Assembly: GCA_022793995.1 (NCBI GenBank)
Contig: JAAWDY010000061.1
Span: forward strand, 1-32,254
Reading direction: 5' to 3'
From: Coprococcus sp.
Lineage (GTDB): Bacteria > Bacillota > Clostridia > Lachnospirales > Lachnospiraceae
DNA length: 32,254 nucleotides
Positions 6,350 through 15,756 of the stretch are shown one piece after another (within the stretch, counting starts at the first letter, position 1; each line of letters begins with the position of its first letter). Position numbers and translations under genes: made by a program. Below the pieces are notes generated by a model, which worked only from the letters and a program-made list of their open reading frames with translations, ran no database searches and was not told where the DNA came from.

Positions 6350-7501
6350 CTATTTCAATAAATTTCCAGAAATAACCATACGCTGGACTTCTGCCGTTCC
6401 CTCGTAGATCTCTGTGATCTTGGCGTCACGCATCATCCGTTCGATGTCATACTCACGGATATAACCGTAACCGCCGTGCAGCTGAACTGCCTTAGTCGTC
6501 ACTTCCATAGCGACCTCCGCCGCATAAAGCTTCGCCTGCGCCGCCTCAAAGCTGTAGACCTTCTGTGTCGCCTTCGCCATAGCTGCCTTATAGACCAGCA
6601 TCTTTGCAGCTTCTACCTTTGTCGCCATATCTGCCAGCTGGAACTGTGTATTCTGGAACTGTGAAATAGAGCGTCCGAACTGTTTTCTTTCTTTTGTATA
6701 CGCGATCGTTCTCTCAAGCGCGCCCTCCGCAATACCGAGTGCCTGTGCCGCAATACCAATCCGTCCACCGTCCAGGGTATGCATTGCGATACCGAATCCC
6801 TTGCCCTTTGCGCCAAGGATATTTTCCTTCGGGATACGGCAGTCCGTGAAGATCAGCTCATAGGTGGAAGAACCCCGGATACCCATCTTTTTCTCCTTGG
6901 TTCCGAAACTGAATCCCGGTGTATCCTTCTCCACGATGAACGCGGAAATCTCTTTCTGCTTTCTTCCACGCTTTTCGATGATTCCTGTCACGCCGATCAC
7001 AATGTAGACGTCAGCCTCTTTACCGTTGGTGATAAAGCACTTGGAGCCGTTCAATACCCACTCGTCTCCGTCCAGCACCGCTTTCGTCTGCTGTCCCTGC
7101 GCGTCGGTTCCCGCGCCCGGCTCCGTCAGGGCGAACGCGCCCAGCTTCCTTCCTGTCGCGAGGTCTGGAATATATTTCTTCTTCTGCTCCGGCGTCCCGT
7201 ATGTAAGGATCGGGTCAATGCACAGGGATGTGTGCGCGGACACGATAACCGCGGTCGTCCCGCAAACTTTCGCCAGTTCCTCTACACACATGATATAGGT
7301 AAGAGGATCGCAGCCCTGTCCCTCATATTCCTTCGGTACTGGGATTCCGAGGAAGCCATATTTTGCCATTTTTTCTACTGTAGCCCGGGGAAATACCTCT
7401 GTCTCATCTACTTCCTGGGCGAGCGGCTTTACTTCATTTTCAGCGAATTCCCTGAAAAGCTCTCTTGCCATTTCATGCTTTTTGTCTAATATGAAATCCA
7501 T
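6350..7501 (-). CDS. bcd: Butyryl-CoA dehydrogenase
   Basis: This 383-residue acyl-CoA dehydrogenase reduces crotonyl-CoA to butyryl-CoA with electrons from EtfAB. The family blocks are present: the flavin-contacting stretch FALTEPGAGTDAQG, GSKCFITNG, the arginine-rich helix segment ERKQFGRSISQFQ, and the C-terminal IYEGTAEVQR whose Glu367 is the expected catalytic base. Glu at that place and the gene context favour a short-chain (butyryl) enzyme over other acyl-CoA dehydrogenases. Complete, no frameshift. It lies between hbd (23 bp) and etfB (12 bp). Confidence 0.95.
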   Translation of the reverse strand: MDFILDKKHEMARELFREFAENEVKPLAQEVDETEVFPRATVEKMAKYGFLGIPVPKEYEGQGCDPLTYIMCVEELAKVCGTTAVIVSAHTSLCIDPILTYGTPEQKKKYIPDLATGRKLGAFALTEPGAGTDAQGQQTKAVLDGDEWVLNGSKCFITNGKEADVYIVIGVTGIIEKRGRKQKEISAFIVEKDTPGFSFGTKEKKMGIRGSSTYELIFTDCRIPKENILGAKGKGFGIAMHTLDGGRIGIAAQALGIAEGALERTIAYTKERKQFGRSISQFQNTQFQLADMATKVEAAKMLVYKAAMAKATQKVYSFEAAQAKLYAAEVAMEVTTKAVQLHGGYGYIREYDIERMMRDAKITEIYEGTAEVQRMVISGNLLK

Positions 7502-7524
7502 TTAATCTTCCTCCATTCATATAA

Positions 7525-8397
7525 CTATATCGCATCAACCGGAGTCTTCGTGCGGTCTGCATTGTATACATAGAATCCCTTTCCGCTCTTAACACCGAGA
7601 TTGCCGCCGCGAACCATCTTACGGATAAGCGGGCATGCACGATATTTGCTGTCGCCTGTCTCTGCATAAAGTACATCCATAATAGCAAGGCAGATATCCA
7701 GTCCAACAAAATCTCCCAGTTCCAGAGGGCCCATCGGATGATTTGCGCCGAGCTTCATCGCCGCGTCGATCCCTGCGATACCAGACACGCCTTCCATCTT
7801 GATGAAAGCCGCCTCGTTGATCATGGGGATCAGGATACGGTTTACAACGAAACCTGCCGCTTCGTTTACCTGTACTGGAGTCTTTCCGATCTTCTCTGCA
7901 ATCTCTTTAATGGAAGCAACTGTCTCAGCCGGTGTATTTACGCCTGCGATCACCTCAACCAGTTTCATGCGGTCCGCCGGATTAAAGAAGTGCATGCCGA
8001 TCATTGGACGTGTAAGTCCGTTTCCGATCTCGGTGATGGAAAGGCTGGACGTATTGGATGCGAAGATGCATTCCGGTTTCACGATCTTGTCAAGCTCTCC
8101 AAATGTCGTCTTCTTGACTTCCATGTCCTCGAAAGCTGCCTCAACGATCAGGTCGCAGTCCGCGCAGAGGTCTTCTTTCAGTCCCGGAGTGATCTTTGCA
8201 AGGATAGCGTCTACGGCTTCCTGCGTCATCTTGCCTTTTTGTACCAGTCTGTCGTAACCTTTAGCGATCTTAGCCTTTCCGCCGTCAGCCCACTCCTGTT
8301 TGATATCGCAGAGGGCGACTTCATATCCTTCAACCTGGGCAAATGCTTTTGCGATGCCCTGTCCCATTGTTCCTGCGCCAATAATTCCTACTTTCAT
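7525..8397 (-). CDS. hbd: 3-hydroxybutyryl-CoA dehydrogenase
   Basis: Hbd (290 residues) reduces acetoacetyl-CoA to (S)-3-hydroxybutyryl-CoA. The Rossmann motif GAGTMG lies at residues 7-12; Asp31 at the end of the second strand suggests a preference for NAD(H). ASNTSSLSI and HFFNP supply the catalytic pair His136/Glu148. I start at the ATG at 8397, which has GGAGGT upstream; the earlier in-frame ATG at 8412 overlaps that site. It may also receive acetoacetyl-CoA made by the CoA-transferase of the neighbouring operon. A second, more distant dehydrogenase of the same superfamily lies at 15757-16704. Confidence 0.96.
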   Translation of the reverse strand: MKVGIIGAGTMGQGIAKAFAQVEGYEVALCDIKQEWADGGKAKIAKGYDRLVQKGKMTQEAVDAILAKITPGLKEDLCADCDLIVEAAFEDMEVKKTTFGELDKIVKPECIFASNTSSLSITEIGNGLTRPMIGMHFFNPADRMKLVEVIAGVNTPAETVASIKEIAEKIGKTPVQVNEAAGFVVNRILIPMINEAAFIKMEGVSGIAGIDAAMKLGANHPMGPLELGDFVGLDICLAIMDVLYAETGDSKYRACPLIRKMVRGGNLGVKSGKGFYVYNADRTKTPVDAI

Positions 8398-8458
8398 TGA
8401 AATTACCTCCATTTGTTTTATGTTCGTCTGGTCTCGTATGTCAAACTGTATTGTTCAA

Positions 8459-9250
8459 TTAACAATTCTTAAACGGAACAACCTTTAACTTCTTTTCTTT
8501 GTCTTTCTCCAGGAAGTTGCCCATGCCTGCCTTCTGATCTTCTGTCTCAAAGCAGTCTCCGAACAGTTTCTCTTCGATCACGATCGCATCATCCATGTTT
8601 ACTTCCAGTCCGTCGTTGATTGCTTTCTTGCAGTTTCTTACTGCAATCGGAGCATTCATTGCGATTCCTGAAGCCATCTTCTTCGCTGCGTTCATCAGCT
8701 CTTCCTGCGGATATACAGCGTTCACAAGACCAATCCGAAGCGCCTCGTCTGCCTTGATATTCCTTGCCGTATAGATCATCTGTTTTGCCATGCCGGGTCC
8801 GACAAGCCTTGCAAGACGCTGGGTTCCGCCGAATCCCGGTGTAATCCCAAGCCCTACTTCCGGCTGGCCGAATACCGCGTTCTCAGAGCAAATGCGGATA
8901 TCGCAGCTCATGGAAATCTCGCACCCTCCGCCGAGCGCAAAGCCGTTGACCGCCGCGATCACAGGAAGTGGAAATGTCTCCAGCTTACGGAATACGTCGT
9001 TTCCCTTTTTGCCGAAGGCTTCCGCCTCCGCCTTCGTCAGTGTGCTCATCTCGCCGATGTCTGCGCCTGCCACGAAGGATTTCTCGCCCGCGCCTGTAAG
9101 AATCAGGCATCTGACCGTATTGACGTCCACGTTGTCGAGCGCTTCGTCCAGGTCGTTCAGTACCGCGCTGTTCAGTGCGTTCAGCGCCTTCGGACGGTTG
9201 ATCGTAAGGATTCCAACCTGTCCTTCTACTTCATATGTCACAAATTCCAT
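8459..9250 (-). CDS. crt: 3-hydroxybutyryl-CoA dehydratase (crotonase)
   Basis: Crotonase (263 residues) dehydrates (S)-3-hydroxybutyryl-CoA to crotonyl-CoA. The oxyanion-hole segments FVAGADIGEM (residues about 59-68) and NGFALGGGCE are present, with catalytic Glu111 (GGGCE) and Glu131 (GQPEVGLG). Length and ending are usual for short-chain enoyl-CoA hydratases of Clostridia. It stands 30 bp after thl and 61 bp before hbd. The 61-bp gap shows no clear terminator. Confidence 0.96.
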   Translation of the reverse strand: MEFVTYEVEGQVGILTINRPKALNALNSAVLNDLDEALDNVDVNTVRCLILTGAGEKSFVAGADIGEMSTLTKAEAEAFGKKGNDVFRKLETFPLPVIAAVNGFALGGGCEISMSCDIRICSENAVFGQPEVGLGITPGFGGTQRLARLVGPGMAKQMIYTARNIKADEALRIGLVNAVYPQEELMNAAKKMASGIAMNAPIAVRNCKKAINDGLEVNMDDAIVIEEKLFGDCFETEDQKAGMGNFLEKDKEKKLKVVPFKNC

Positions 9251-9280
9251 CGTTTTCTCCTTTTCCTTGCGTTCTAATAA

Positions 9281-10459
9281 TTATCTTTCCACGATCGTTG
9301 CGCAGCCCATTCCGCCGCCGATACACAATGTAGCAAGACCTTTCTTTGCGTCTCTCTTCTGCATCTCATGAAGGAGGGTAACAAGGATACGGCATCCTGA
9401 AGCCCCTACCGGATGTCCCAGAGCGATCGCGCCGCCGTTTACATTTACTTTGTCCATATCAAACTTCAGGTCGTGCGCAACTGCAAGTGACTGTGCCGCG
9501 AACGCTTCATTTGCCTCGATGAGGTCCATATCTGCAACAGAAAGTCCTGTCTTTGCCATGACCTTATTGGTGGCTACAACCGGGCCTACGCCCATGATGG
9601 ACGGATCAACGCCGCCGAGCGCGCCTGCTACCCATGTCGCCATCGGCGTCACGCCGAGCTCTTTCGCCTTTTCTTCGCTCATCACTACGATCGCCGCCGC
9701 GCCATCGTTGATTGAAGATGCGTTTCCTGCCGTTACGATACCGTCTTTCTTGAATGCCGGACGAAGTCTTGCAATTCCTTCTGCCGTTGTTCCCGGACGC
9801 GGTCCTTCGTCAGTATCAAATACGACGGTTTCTTTTTTCTTCTTGATTTCTACTGGTACGATCTCATCCTTGAACTTGCCGGCCTCGATCGCTTGGCATG
9901 CCTTCTGCTGGCTTGCCGCTGCGAACTCGTCGAGCTGCTCTCTTGTCAGTTTCCACTGCTCTGCTACATTCTCTGCTGTAATTCCCATGTGATAATCATT
10001 GAACGCATCCCAGAGAGCGTCGTTTACCATGGTGTCAACCATCGGTGCATTTCCCATTCTATATCCATAACGAGCATTCTTTAATGCATATGGAGCCATT
10101 GACATATTTTCCATACCGCCAGCCACGACGATATCTGCATCGCCTGCCTGAATCATCTGTGCGGCCATGTTCACACAGTTCAGTCCAGAACCACAAACTA
10201 CATTGACAGTAACTGCCGGAGTTTCTACAGGAAGCCCTGCCTTAATAGAAGCCTGACGCGCAACATTCTGTCCCAGACCTGCCTGGATTACACACCCCAT
10301 GTAAACATGATCCACCTGCTCTGGCGCTACATTCGCTCTTTTCAGCGCTTCTTTGATTACGATAGAACCAAGTTCCGGCGCCGGGGTAGTGCTTAAAGAA
10401 CCTCCCATACTTCCGATTGCTGTACGGCATGCGCCTGCTAACACGATTTTCTTTGACAT
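9281..10459 (-). CDS. thl: Acetyl-CoA acetyltransferase (thiolase)
   Basis: This 392-residue biosynthetic thiolase condenses two acetyl-CoA to acetoacetyl-CoA, the entry step to butyrate. Cys89 (VVCGSG) is the acyl-accepting residue. [22 protein letters not shown] (His) and CIGGGMGC (second Cys) complete the active site. First gene of the operon; an AGGAGGAAAAGA-type ribosome site precedes the ATG. A strong promoter lies 110-140 bp upstream, with two inverted repeats nearby. All residues expected for activity are intact. Confidence 0.97.
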   Translation of the reverse strand: MSKKIVLAGACRTAIGSMGGSLSTTPAPELGSIVIKEALKRANVAPEQVDHVYMGCVIQAGLGQNVARQASIKAGLPVETPAVTVNVVCGSGLNCVNMAAQMIQAGDADIVVAGGMENMSMAPYALKNARYGYRMGNAPMVDTMVNDALWDAFNDYHMGITAENVAEQWKLTREQLDEFAAASQQKACQAIEAGKFKDEIVPVEIKKKKETVVFDTDEGPRPGTTAEGIARLRPAFKKDGIVTAGNASSINDGAAAIVVMSEEKAKELGVTPMATWVAGALGGVDPSIMGVGPVVATNKVMAKTGLSVADMDLIEANEAFAAQSLAVAHDLKFDMDKVNVNGGAIALGHPVGASGCRILVTLLHEMQKRDAKKGLATLCIGGGMGCATIVER

Positions 10460-10529
10460 CTTCTTTTCCTCCTTGTCATGTCTTTGTTGGTAAGTGTCAT
10501 ATGCTAATGCTTAAAACTTCCCCACAGGA

Positions 10530-10561
10530 ACATCCTATGAAACTCATCTTCTACAGGATGT
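10530..10561 (-). promoter_or_regulatory. 5'-leader hairpin of the thl transcript
   Basis: ACATCCT (10530-10536) pairs with AGGATGT (10555-10561) around an 18-nt loop. The hairpin starts about 10 bp after the -10 box, so it would form at the very 5' end of the thl mRNA. Such stems often protect the 5' end. Regulation through it is not shown. Confidence 0.45.
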
Positions 10562-10571
10562 CTCTTTTATA

Positions 10572-10600
10572 AATATACTCCCGGGAAAATAAATTGTCAA
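10572..10600 (-). promoter_or_regulatory. Sigma-A type promoter of the thl-etfA operon
   Basis: On the minus strand TTGACA (complement of 10595-10600) and TATATT (complement of 10572-10577) are 17 bp apart. The -35 is a perfect match and the -10 is close to consensus. Start of transcription should fall near 10565, leaving a leader of about 105 nt before thl. Confidence 0.85.
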
Positions 10601-10622
10601 ATATTTATCAATCTATTTTTTG

Positions 10623-10670
10623 GAAAAAGTTCATTTTTGTCGATTGTTACAAACAAACCGGAACTTTTTC
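10623..10670. repeat. Inverted repeat upstream of the thl -35 box
   Basis: GAAAAAGTTC (10623-10632) and GAACTTTTTC (10661-10670) form a perfect 10-bp inverted repeat with 28 bp between the arms, about 22 bp upstream of the -35 box. It may be a pair of half-sites for a regulator or a cruciform. It does not match the Rex operator pattern well. Confidence 0.55.
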
Positions 10671-10695
10671 ACTTTTCTTCGTGCTTTTTGCCATC

Positions 10696-10739
10696 AGATT
10701 GACCGGAAGCAAGGCGGTAACCCTGTTTCCGGTCAATCT
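10696..10739 (-). terminator. 13-bp inverted repeat after the CoA-transferase operon
   Basis: AGATTGACCGGAA (10696-10708) pairs perfectly with TTCCGGTCAATCT (10727-10739), loop 18 nt. It lies 52 bp after the stop of the CoA-transferase B gene. On the minus strand it is followed by GATGGCAAAAAG, with no T-run, so termination would be non-classical. An operator is the other reading. Confidence 0.5.
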
Positions 10740-10791
10740 ATATATGAGTAATAACGAAATGTATGAAAACATCATTTTTACAATCAGCTCA

Positions 10792-11442
10792 TCAGCTCAT
10801 CGCTCTGACATCATCCCCCACAATCAATTTGCATTCTGTAGCGTTCTGGATCTCTTCCAAAGAATATTCCGGGTTATACTCTGATAATAATAACCCTTCC
10901 GGAGTCACTTCCATCACTCCCATCTCCGTGATAATCATATCTACAACGCCTTTTGCGGTAAGCGGCAGCGTACAGCTTTTCATAATTTTCTGTTTCCCAC
11001 GGTTCGTATGCTCCATCGCTACGATTACCTTTTTTGCACCCACCACAAGATCCATGGCGCCTCCCATACCGGGCACCTTTTTTCCCGGAATGATCCAATT
11101 CGCCAGATTTCCTTTTTCATCTACCTGGAGCGCGCCCAATACCGTTGCGTCGACATGTCCGCCCCTGATAATGGCAAATGACATAGAACTGTCAAAAAAA
11201 GCCCCTCCTGCATTAATCGATGCCGGAGTTCCACCCGCATTCACTATGTCTTTATCCTCTCTGCCTTCCTCCGGTCTTTCTCCTAATCCCACATATCCGT
11301 TTTCAGACTGAAGGATAATGTTGACTCCTGGTTCCAGGTAATTACTCACCATCGTTGGGAGTCCAATCCCAAGATTTACAATATCGCCGTCTTTCAGTTC
11401 TCTCGCTACCCGGGCGGCAATAAACTCTTTTTTATTTTCCAT
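10792..11442 (-). CDS. atoA: Acetoacetate-type CoA-transferase, subunit B
   Basis: This is the beta subunit (about 216 residues) of a 3-oxoacid/acetoacetate CoA-transferase. The segment LQSENGYVGLG holds the glutamate that forms the glutamyl-CoA intermediate (Glu47 counted from the start used here). GGAVDA-type and GKKVPGMGGAMDLV motifs fit family I. GGAGG lies 9 bp before the ATG at 11442; another in-frame ATG at 11448 is only 3 bp from it. With subunit A directly upstream, the enzyme would move CoA from butyryl-CoA or acetyl-CoA to acetoacetate. The exact acyl donor cannot be told from sequence. Last gene of the catabolic operon. Confidence 0.92.
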   Translation of the reverse strand: MENKKEFIAARVARELKDGDIVNLGIGLPTMVSNYLEPGVNIILQSENGYVGLGERPEEGREDKDIVNAGGTPASINAGGAFFDSSMSFAIIRGGHVDATVLGALQVDEKGNLANWIIPGKKVPGMGGAMDLVVGAKKVIVAMEHTNRGKQKIMKSCTLPLTAKGVVDMIITEMGVMEVTPEGLLLSEYNPEYSLEEIQNATECKLIVGDDVRAMS

Positions 11443-11470
11443 GCTCATAATCCTCCTGCTTAAATACCTG

Positions 11471-12121
11471 CTAATCTATGTTCACAAGATAATCCACGAA
11501 AATTCCCGGCGTATGGATGAAATCCGGATCCATCTCCCCAATCTTCACGATATTACGCACTTCTGCGATCACTACATCAGCGGCCGTCGCCATCTGTTCA
11601 CAGAAATTCCGGGTGGAACCATGATACTGCAGGTTCCCTGCTTCATCAGCTTTCGACGCTTCAATGATGGCTACGTCTGCTTTCAGCGGATACTCCAACA
11701 GGTACTCTTTGCCTTCTACAGTAATCGTCTCTTTGCCTTCTGCCACGATCGTACCCACTCCGGTAGGGGTCAGAAATCCTCCGATTCCCGCCCCGCCGCA
11801 CCGGATCTGTTCGATCAGCGTTCCCTGGGGAACCAAAATGACGTCGCACTCTTTTGTGTTCATCTGATTACCGGTTTCCGGGTTCAATCCGATATGTGAC
11901 GCATAGATTCTTTTAAACTGTTTTGCCACTACCATTTTCCCGATCCCGTAATCCATAAACGCGGTATCATTGCATATCAGCGTCAGAGCCTTTACTTTGG
12001 ACTCAACGAGTTTATCGATAATCTGGTGCGGGGAACCGCATCCCATGAATCCGCCGACCATGACCGTCATTCCATCCTTGATCTGTTTTACAGCTTCATC
12101 TATTGATATTTGTTTTGACAT
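11471..12121 (-). CDS. atoD: Acetoacetate-type CoA-transferase, subunit A
   Basis: The alpha subunit (216 residues) shows the glycine-rich start VMVGGFMGCGSPHQIIDKL and the family block CGGAGIGGFLTPTGVGT. It pairs with the B subunit 28 bp downstream. AAGGAGA precedes the ATG. In lysine-fermenting and ketone-using anaerobes such pairs serve as butyryl-CoA:acetoacetate CoA-transferases. Here the preceding BKACE gene, which makes acetoacetate, gives the pair an obvious substrate. Confidence 0.93.
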   Translation of the reverse strand: MSKQISIDEAVKQIKDGMTVMVGGFMGCGSPHQIIDKLVESKVKALTLICNDTAFMDYGIGKMVVAKQFKRIYASHIGLNPETGNQMNTKECDVILVPQGTLIEQIRCGGAGIGGFLTPTGVGTIVAEGKETITVEGKEYLLEYPLKADVAIIEASKADEAGNLQYHGSTRNFCEQMATAADVVIAEVRNIVKIGEMDPDFIHTPGIFVDYLVNID

Positions 12122-12148
12122 ATCTTCATCTCTCCTTGTGCAAAGTTC

Positions 12149-14215
12149 CTATTTACATACGATCAAACCATCCAGCGCCAGAATTCTTTTCCCTTTGAGC
12201 GCCAAAGGATTGACGTCAATCTCACTAACATATTCCTGAAGTTCCGTAAGACTGTGTGCAAAACGATAGATGACATCCACCAATACATCCAGATCTACCG
12301 GCTCGCTTCCCCTGTATCCACACAAAAGCTTATATATTTTAAGCAATTTTAATTTCTCTATTATTTCCTTCTTTGTGCAGTCAGGAAGCACGATCATCTT
12401 ATCCCGCAGAAGTTCGGTGAAAATACCGCCCGCCCCTACGACTGCCATCGGCCCGAAATTCGGATCTGTTTTCATTCCAAGTATCAGTTCCATATCATAG
12501 GACTCCATCGGAACCGCGATACATTCTTTTCCCAGCCGTGCGCTCATCTTTGCGTATTCGTCAGAAAGCTGCGTCTCGTCTGCAATATTCAGCGCCACGC
12601 CTCCTACGTCGGACTTATGTAAAATCCCTTCCACCGCTGTCTTTAATACCAAAGGATAACGGAACTGATTCTTATTCTTTTCGATATCTGCCTGCTCCGT
12701 AATCTTCACAATTTCAGGAACCGGAACTCCGACTTCAGCAAGTACTTTCAGAGAATCCTGCTCTAAGAGCGCCCCTCCCTTTTTCAGAAGTGATTTTGCT
12801 TCTTCGGACAATACCTTCTTTGCTTCCTTATCTGAGACATAGTTAAAATCACGGTAATCCAGATATTTCTTAATCGCCTTCATTCCATCCAACGCTCCAA
12901 CCAAAAGCGGAGCGTTCATAGAATTAATGATTTCTGTCAGTTCGTTTCTTCTCTGCCCGCCGAGGTTCGTCATCATCGCCACCGGCTTATCAGACTGCTC
13001 CATTCCGATACGGAGAGAATCCATAAGGCCCTTTGAAAGGAAATAATCATCCCGCAAGTCCTGGTCGATCACGCCAAGCGCCACATTTTCATCAGAAAGC
13101 ATACAGCCTAAGGAGTCGCCGAATAATTTTTCAAATTCAATTCCGGTTCCCCATGCGTCAAGCGGATTGGCGGCATGTTGTCCTGGATCCTGGATTTCTT
13201 CCAGGCGTTCCATAACTTCTGAGGAGAGCGCCGGGAATTTCAGTCCGATGTCCTCCGCGTAATCTGCGATCAGATTCCGTTCTCCGCCGGATTCGGCAAT
13301 CAAAGCAAGTCCTCCCTTTTTCGGCGGATTCGGCCAATAGCTGAATAAAAGCAATAGATTCACGAACTCTTCAAAGGTATCTGCCCTTATAACGCCATAA
13401 TGGTCGAAAATGGCCTGAATTGCATCGTCGTCCCCGGCAAGACCTCCTGTATGGCTGCGGGCGAATTCCGCTCCTAGTTCTGTACGGCCGACCTTCATAA
13501 TTACTACCGGAATACGTTTCTTAGCGGCAAGCTCGAATGCCTCGCAGAGCTTTTCCGGATTCCGGCTGGATTCCATGTAAACTGCCAGTACTTTTGTCGT
13601 TTCCATGTTCAGGGCATAGATCAGATACTCCTCCATATTGGTCACCTGCCCTGTACCGGTTGCCAGGAGGAAATTAAATTTGAGCTGCGGTTCATTATGT
13701 GCAAGACAGAAGAACGCGGAGCCTGACTGCGATACCATGGCTACATTTCCCTTCATACCTTCGTCCGGCCCGTTGAATCCGCAGACCCGTAGGTCGATAT
13801 CATTGTTATAATAGCCCATGGAATTATGTCCCAGAAGAGGGATTCCATTCTCATTGCACATCCGGATCAGACGATCCTCCAGCTTATCCGCGGGATCTTC
13901 GCCATCCAGCACACAGTCCGCAAAGATCGTGAACGACTTTGCTCCATTCTCGATCGCAATCTTGGCCTGTTCTTCAATCCTTTTCGCCGCCATACAAAAT
14001 ACTACTGTATCGACCGGGTGTCCAATGGACTGAAGGTCTGGATAGCATTTGATTCCGCAGATTTCCGAATATTTGGGATTGATCGGGTACACCTCCCCTT
14101 GGTAGCCGCCCCTTTTGATCATATCAATCATAATATATCCTAATGTGCCTTCTCTGTTGCTCGCTCCCAGGAGCGCAACACTTTCAGGCGCAAGTAAATA
14201 TTTCAAATCATTCAT
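12149..14215 (-). CDS. ADP-forming acyl-CoA synthetase (fused alpha-beta)
   Basis: This 688-residue protein belongs to the NDP-forming acyl-CoA synthetases: acyl-CoA + ADP + Pi give acid + ATP + CoA. The CoA-binding domain comes first (VALLGASNREGTLGY, residues 13-27), then the ligase domains (GNVAMVSQSGS, near 157-167; ARSHTGGLAGDD with the phospho-histidine His255), then an ATP-grasp domain (about 470-688; HKSDVGGVALN, VVGAGGIFTELL, EIDVNPL). The alpha and beta parts are fused as in archaeal and clostridial acetate-CoA ligases. It follows the carrier by 117 bp and precedes the CoA-transferase by 27 bp. In this operon it can conserve the thioester energy of the acyl-CoA released by BKACE; the acyl group is unknown. 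Confidence 0.92.
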   Translation of the reverse strand: MNDLKYLLAPESVALLGASNREGTLGYIMIDMIKRGGYQGEVYPINPKYSEICGIKCYPDLQSIGHPVDTVVFCMAAKRIEEQAKIAIENGAKSFTIFADCVLDGEDPADKLEDRLIRMCNENGIPLLGHNSMGYYNNDIDLRVCGFNGPDEGMKGNVAMVSQSGSAFFCLAHNEPQLKFNFLLATGTGQVTNMEEYLIYALNMETTKVLAVYMESSRNPEKLCEAFELAAKKRIPVVIMKVGRTELGAEFARSHTGGLAGDDDAIQAIFDHYGVIRADTFEEFVNLLLLFSYWPNPPKKGGLALIAESGGERNLIADYAEDIGLKFPALSSEVMERLEEIQDPGQHAANPLDAWGTGIEFEKLFGDSLGCMLSDENVALGVIDQDLRDDYFLSKGLMDSLRIGMEQSDKPVAMMTNLGGQRRNELTEIINSMNAPLLVGALDGMKAIKKYLDYRDFNYVSDKEAKKVLSEEAKSLLKKGGALLEQDSLKVLAEVGVPVPEIVKITEQADIEKNKNQFRYPLVLKTAVEGILHKSDVGGVALNIADETQLSDEYAKMSARLGKECIAVPMESYDMELILGMKTDPNFGPMAVVGAGGIFTELLRDKMIVLPDCTKKEIIEKLKLLKIYKLLCGYRGSEPVDLDVLVDVIYRFAHSLTELQEYVSEIDVNPLALKGKRILALDGLIVCK

Positions 14216-14242
14216 CTTTATCTACTCCTTTTCCGCCTTTGT

Positions 14243-14270
14243 ACGGCAGCTTACAAAACGAAGCCGCCGT
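14243..14270 (-). promoter_or_regulatory. Intercistronic hairpin
   Basis: ACGGCAGCTT (14243-14252) and AAGCCGCCGT (14261-14270) form a 10-bp stem (one G-T pair), loop 8 nt, in the 117-bp gap between the carrier and the synthetase genes. No T-run follows on the minus strand. It could be an mRNA-stability or processing element, or attenuate the downstream part. Confidence 0.45.
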
Positions 14271-14332
14271 AACTAGTTATATTGATTAACAGCTCTCCTA
14301 CGTATTAACTATAGGAATTTTTCTCTATTCAT

Positions 14333-15696
14333 TTAAATGGCCGCCGCGACTCCCATGATGGTCGGCAGTGTCAAAAATGCTAAAATTGCGACTATGATCC
14401 AGATCAGACTATAAAACGCCATAAATCCCCATACATCTTTTAATTTCAGCTTCACCATCGCGATAGCTGGGATCATATAAAGTGGATTGATGAGATTCGT
14501 ACACTCGTCGCCATGGCAGAACGCGGTTATCATAGTAGGAATATTCGCACCCAGCTTTTCAGCGGCATCTACGAGAAACGGTCCCTGTACCAGCCATTGA
14601 CCGCCTTGGGACGGGATAAACACATTCACGATTCCTGCCGACAGGAATGCTACCGGCGGGAATGTCTGTAGGTTACAGAGACTTACCAGAGTGTTAGAGA
14701 TCACGGTCGTAAGTCCTGAAGATTCCATGATTCCCATGATTCCACCGTAAAGCGGGAACTGAATCATAACGCCCACTACAGAAGAAATCGACTCTTCCAT
14801 CGCCGCCATAAACCGGATAGGCGTCACATAGAGAAACATATTCATTACTAGGAAACAGAAAATTACAAAATTCAGGCTCAGTGAATCAATAAATCCATTT
14901 TTTGCGATGATCATTACAATCACCAAAAGTCCGGCAAGCCCTAGAAGAGGCATCAGGAATTTTGTGTGGTTCATCCGGTCTGCCAGACACAGTTTTTCTT
15001 CCAGCTTATCTGTGAGCGGAGTCTCAGCTTCTTCTACATCCGCCTCTCCATTATATGTGATGATTTCTTCTTTCGGAGGTTTGATCAGCAATGTTATAAT
15101 GGTAATCGCTACTGCGACACATCCGAACACCACGAAAGCAAGGGGGCTGAAACAGGTCTGTCCTGCCGAGAATGAACCGATTCTATCTACCATAAAGTGA
15201 TCCGGAGACGCTAATAATGCGTATGCTGATTCTGATGGGCAAATAGTCTGGCTCAAAGGCATCGTCGCATAACCGACTGCGATCATTAGCGGAAAATGAA
15301 TTTCTTTATTGCTTCTACAGACCTCTTTTGCGAAGATCGGAACCAGGATCAGGCAGAACGCCCAGTTGATCAGACCGGAAACAAACCCGCAATAATGCAC
15401 AGGATTCCAGAAACCCTCGATTTTGGAATCTTTGCAATTTTCCCTAAAACCTTCCTGATCTGTGGCGCCTGTGCCGCAGCTGATGTAAAAAGTACCAAAA
15501 GGCTCATCTGGCACGCAAACGAAAGCTGTCCCCACATAGAATCATACCATCCGTTGATCATCGTGATCGGATTGGACCCCGGCACGAATAATCCAATAAT
15601 GTAGATCACCACTGTAAGTCCCAGACAAAATACGATTGCATCCGGGATCAATTTTTCTGCCGACACCTGAAATTTTTTACTTATTTTCCAAAGCAT
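14333..15696 (-). pseudogene. atoE: AtoE-type short-chain fatty acid carrier, one frameshift
   Basis: Two overlapping frames together give a full-length AtoE-family membrane carrier of about 454 residues (short-chain fatty acid transporters, many hydrophobic helices). The first frame (from the ATG at 15696, GAGGTGAGG ribosome site) runs through FCLGLTVVIYIIGLFVPG to ILCIIAG and stops near 15370. The second continues the same protein with FVSGLINWAFCLILVP to the stop at 14333. Restoring one T in a GGTTTG run near 15386 rejoins them as IIAGFVSGL. So a single-base deletion (real, or a homopolymer sequencing error) breaks the gene around residue 103. Everything after it looks well conserved, which argues for a recent or artefactual event. 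Confidence 0.85.
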
Positions 15697-15719
15697 TTCC
15701 TCACCTCTTTTTCCTCTCC

Positions 15720-15747
15720 GCGGGCCGCCATATCCGCGGCCGCCCGC
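15720..15747 (-). promoter_or_regulatory. GC-rich hairpin between dehydrogenase and carrier genes
   Basis: GCGGGC (15720-15725) pairs with GCCCGC (15742-15747), with further GC pairing possible inside. It fills most of the 60-bp intergenic gap. No T-run follows; likely an mRNA-level element at most. Confidence 0.4.
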
Positions 15748-15756
15748 TTACATTCC

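Noticed and set aside
10623-10670. Rex (redox) operator before thl
   Set aside because: TTGT and ACAA halves occur, but the TTAA parts and the spacing of the Rex consensus are missing.
14333-15696. Two separate membrane protein genes
   Set aside because: The two frames join to one AtoE-family protein once a single T is restored, and the downstream frame has no proper start.
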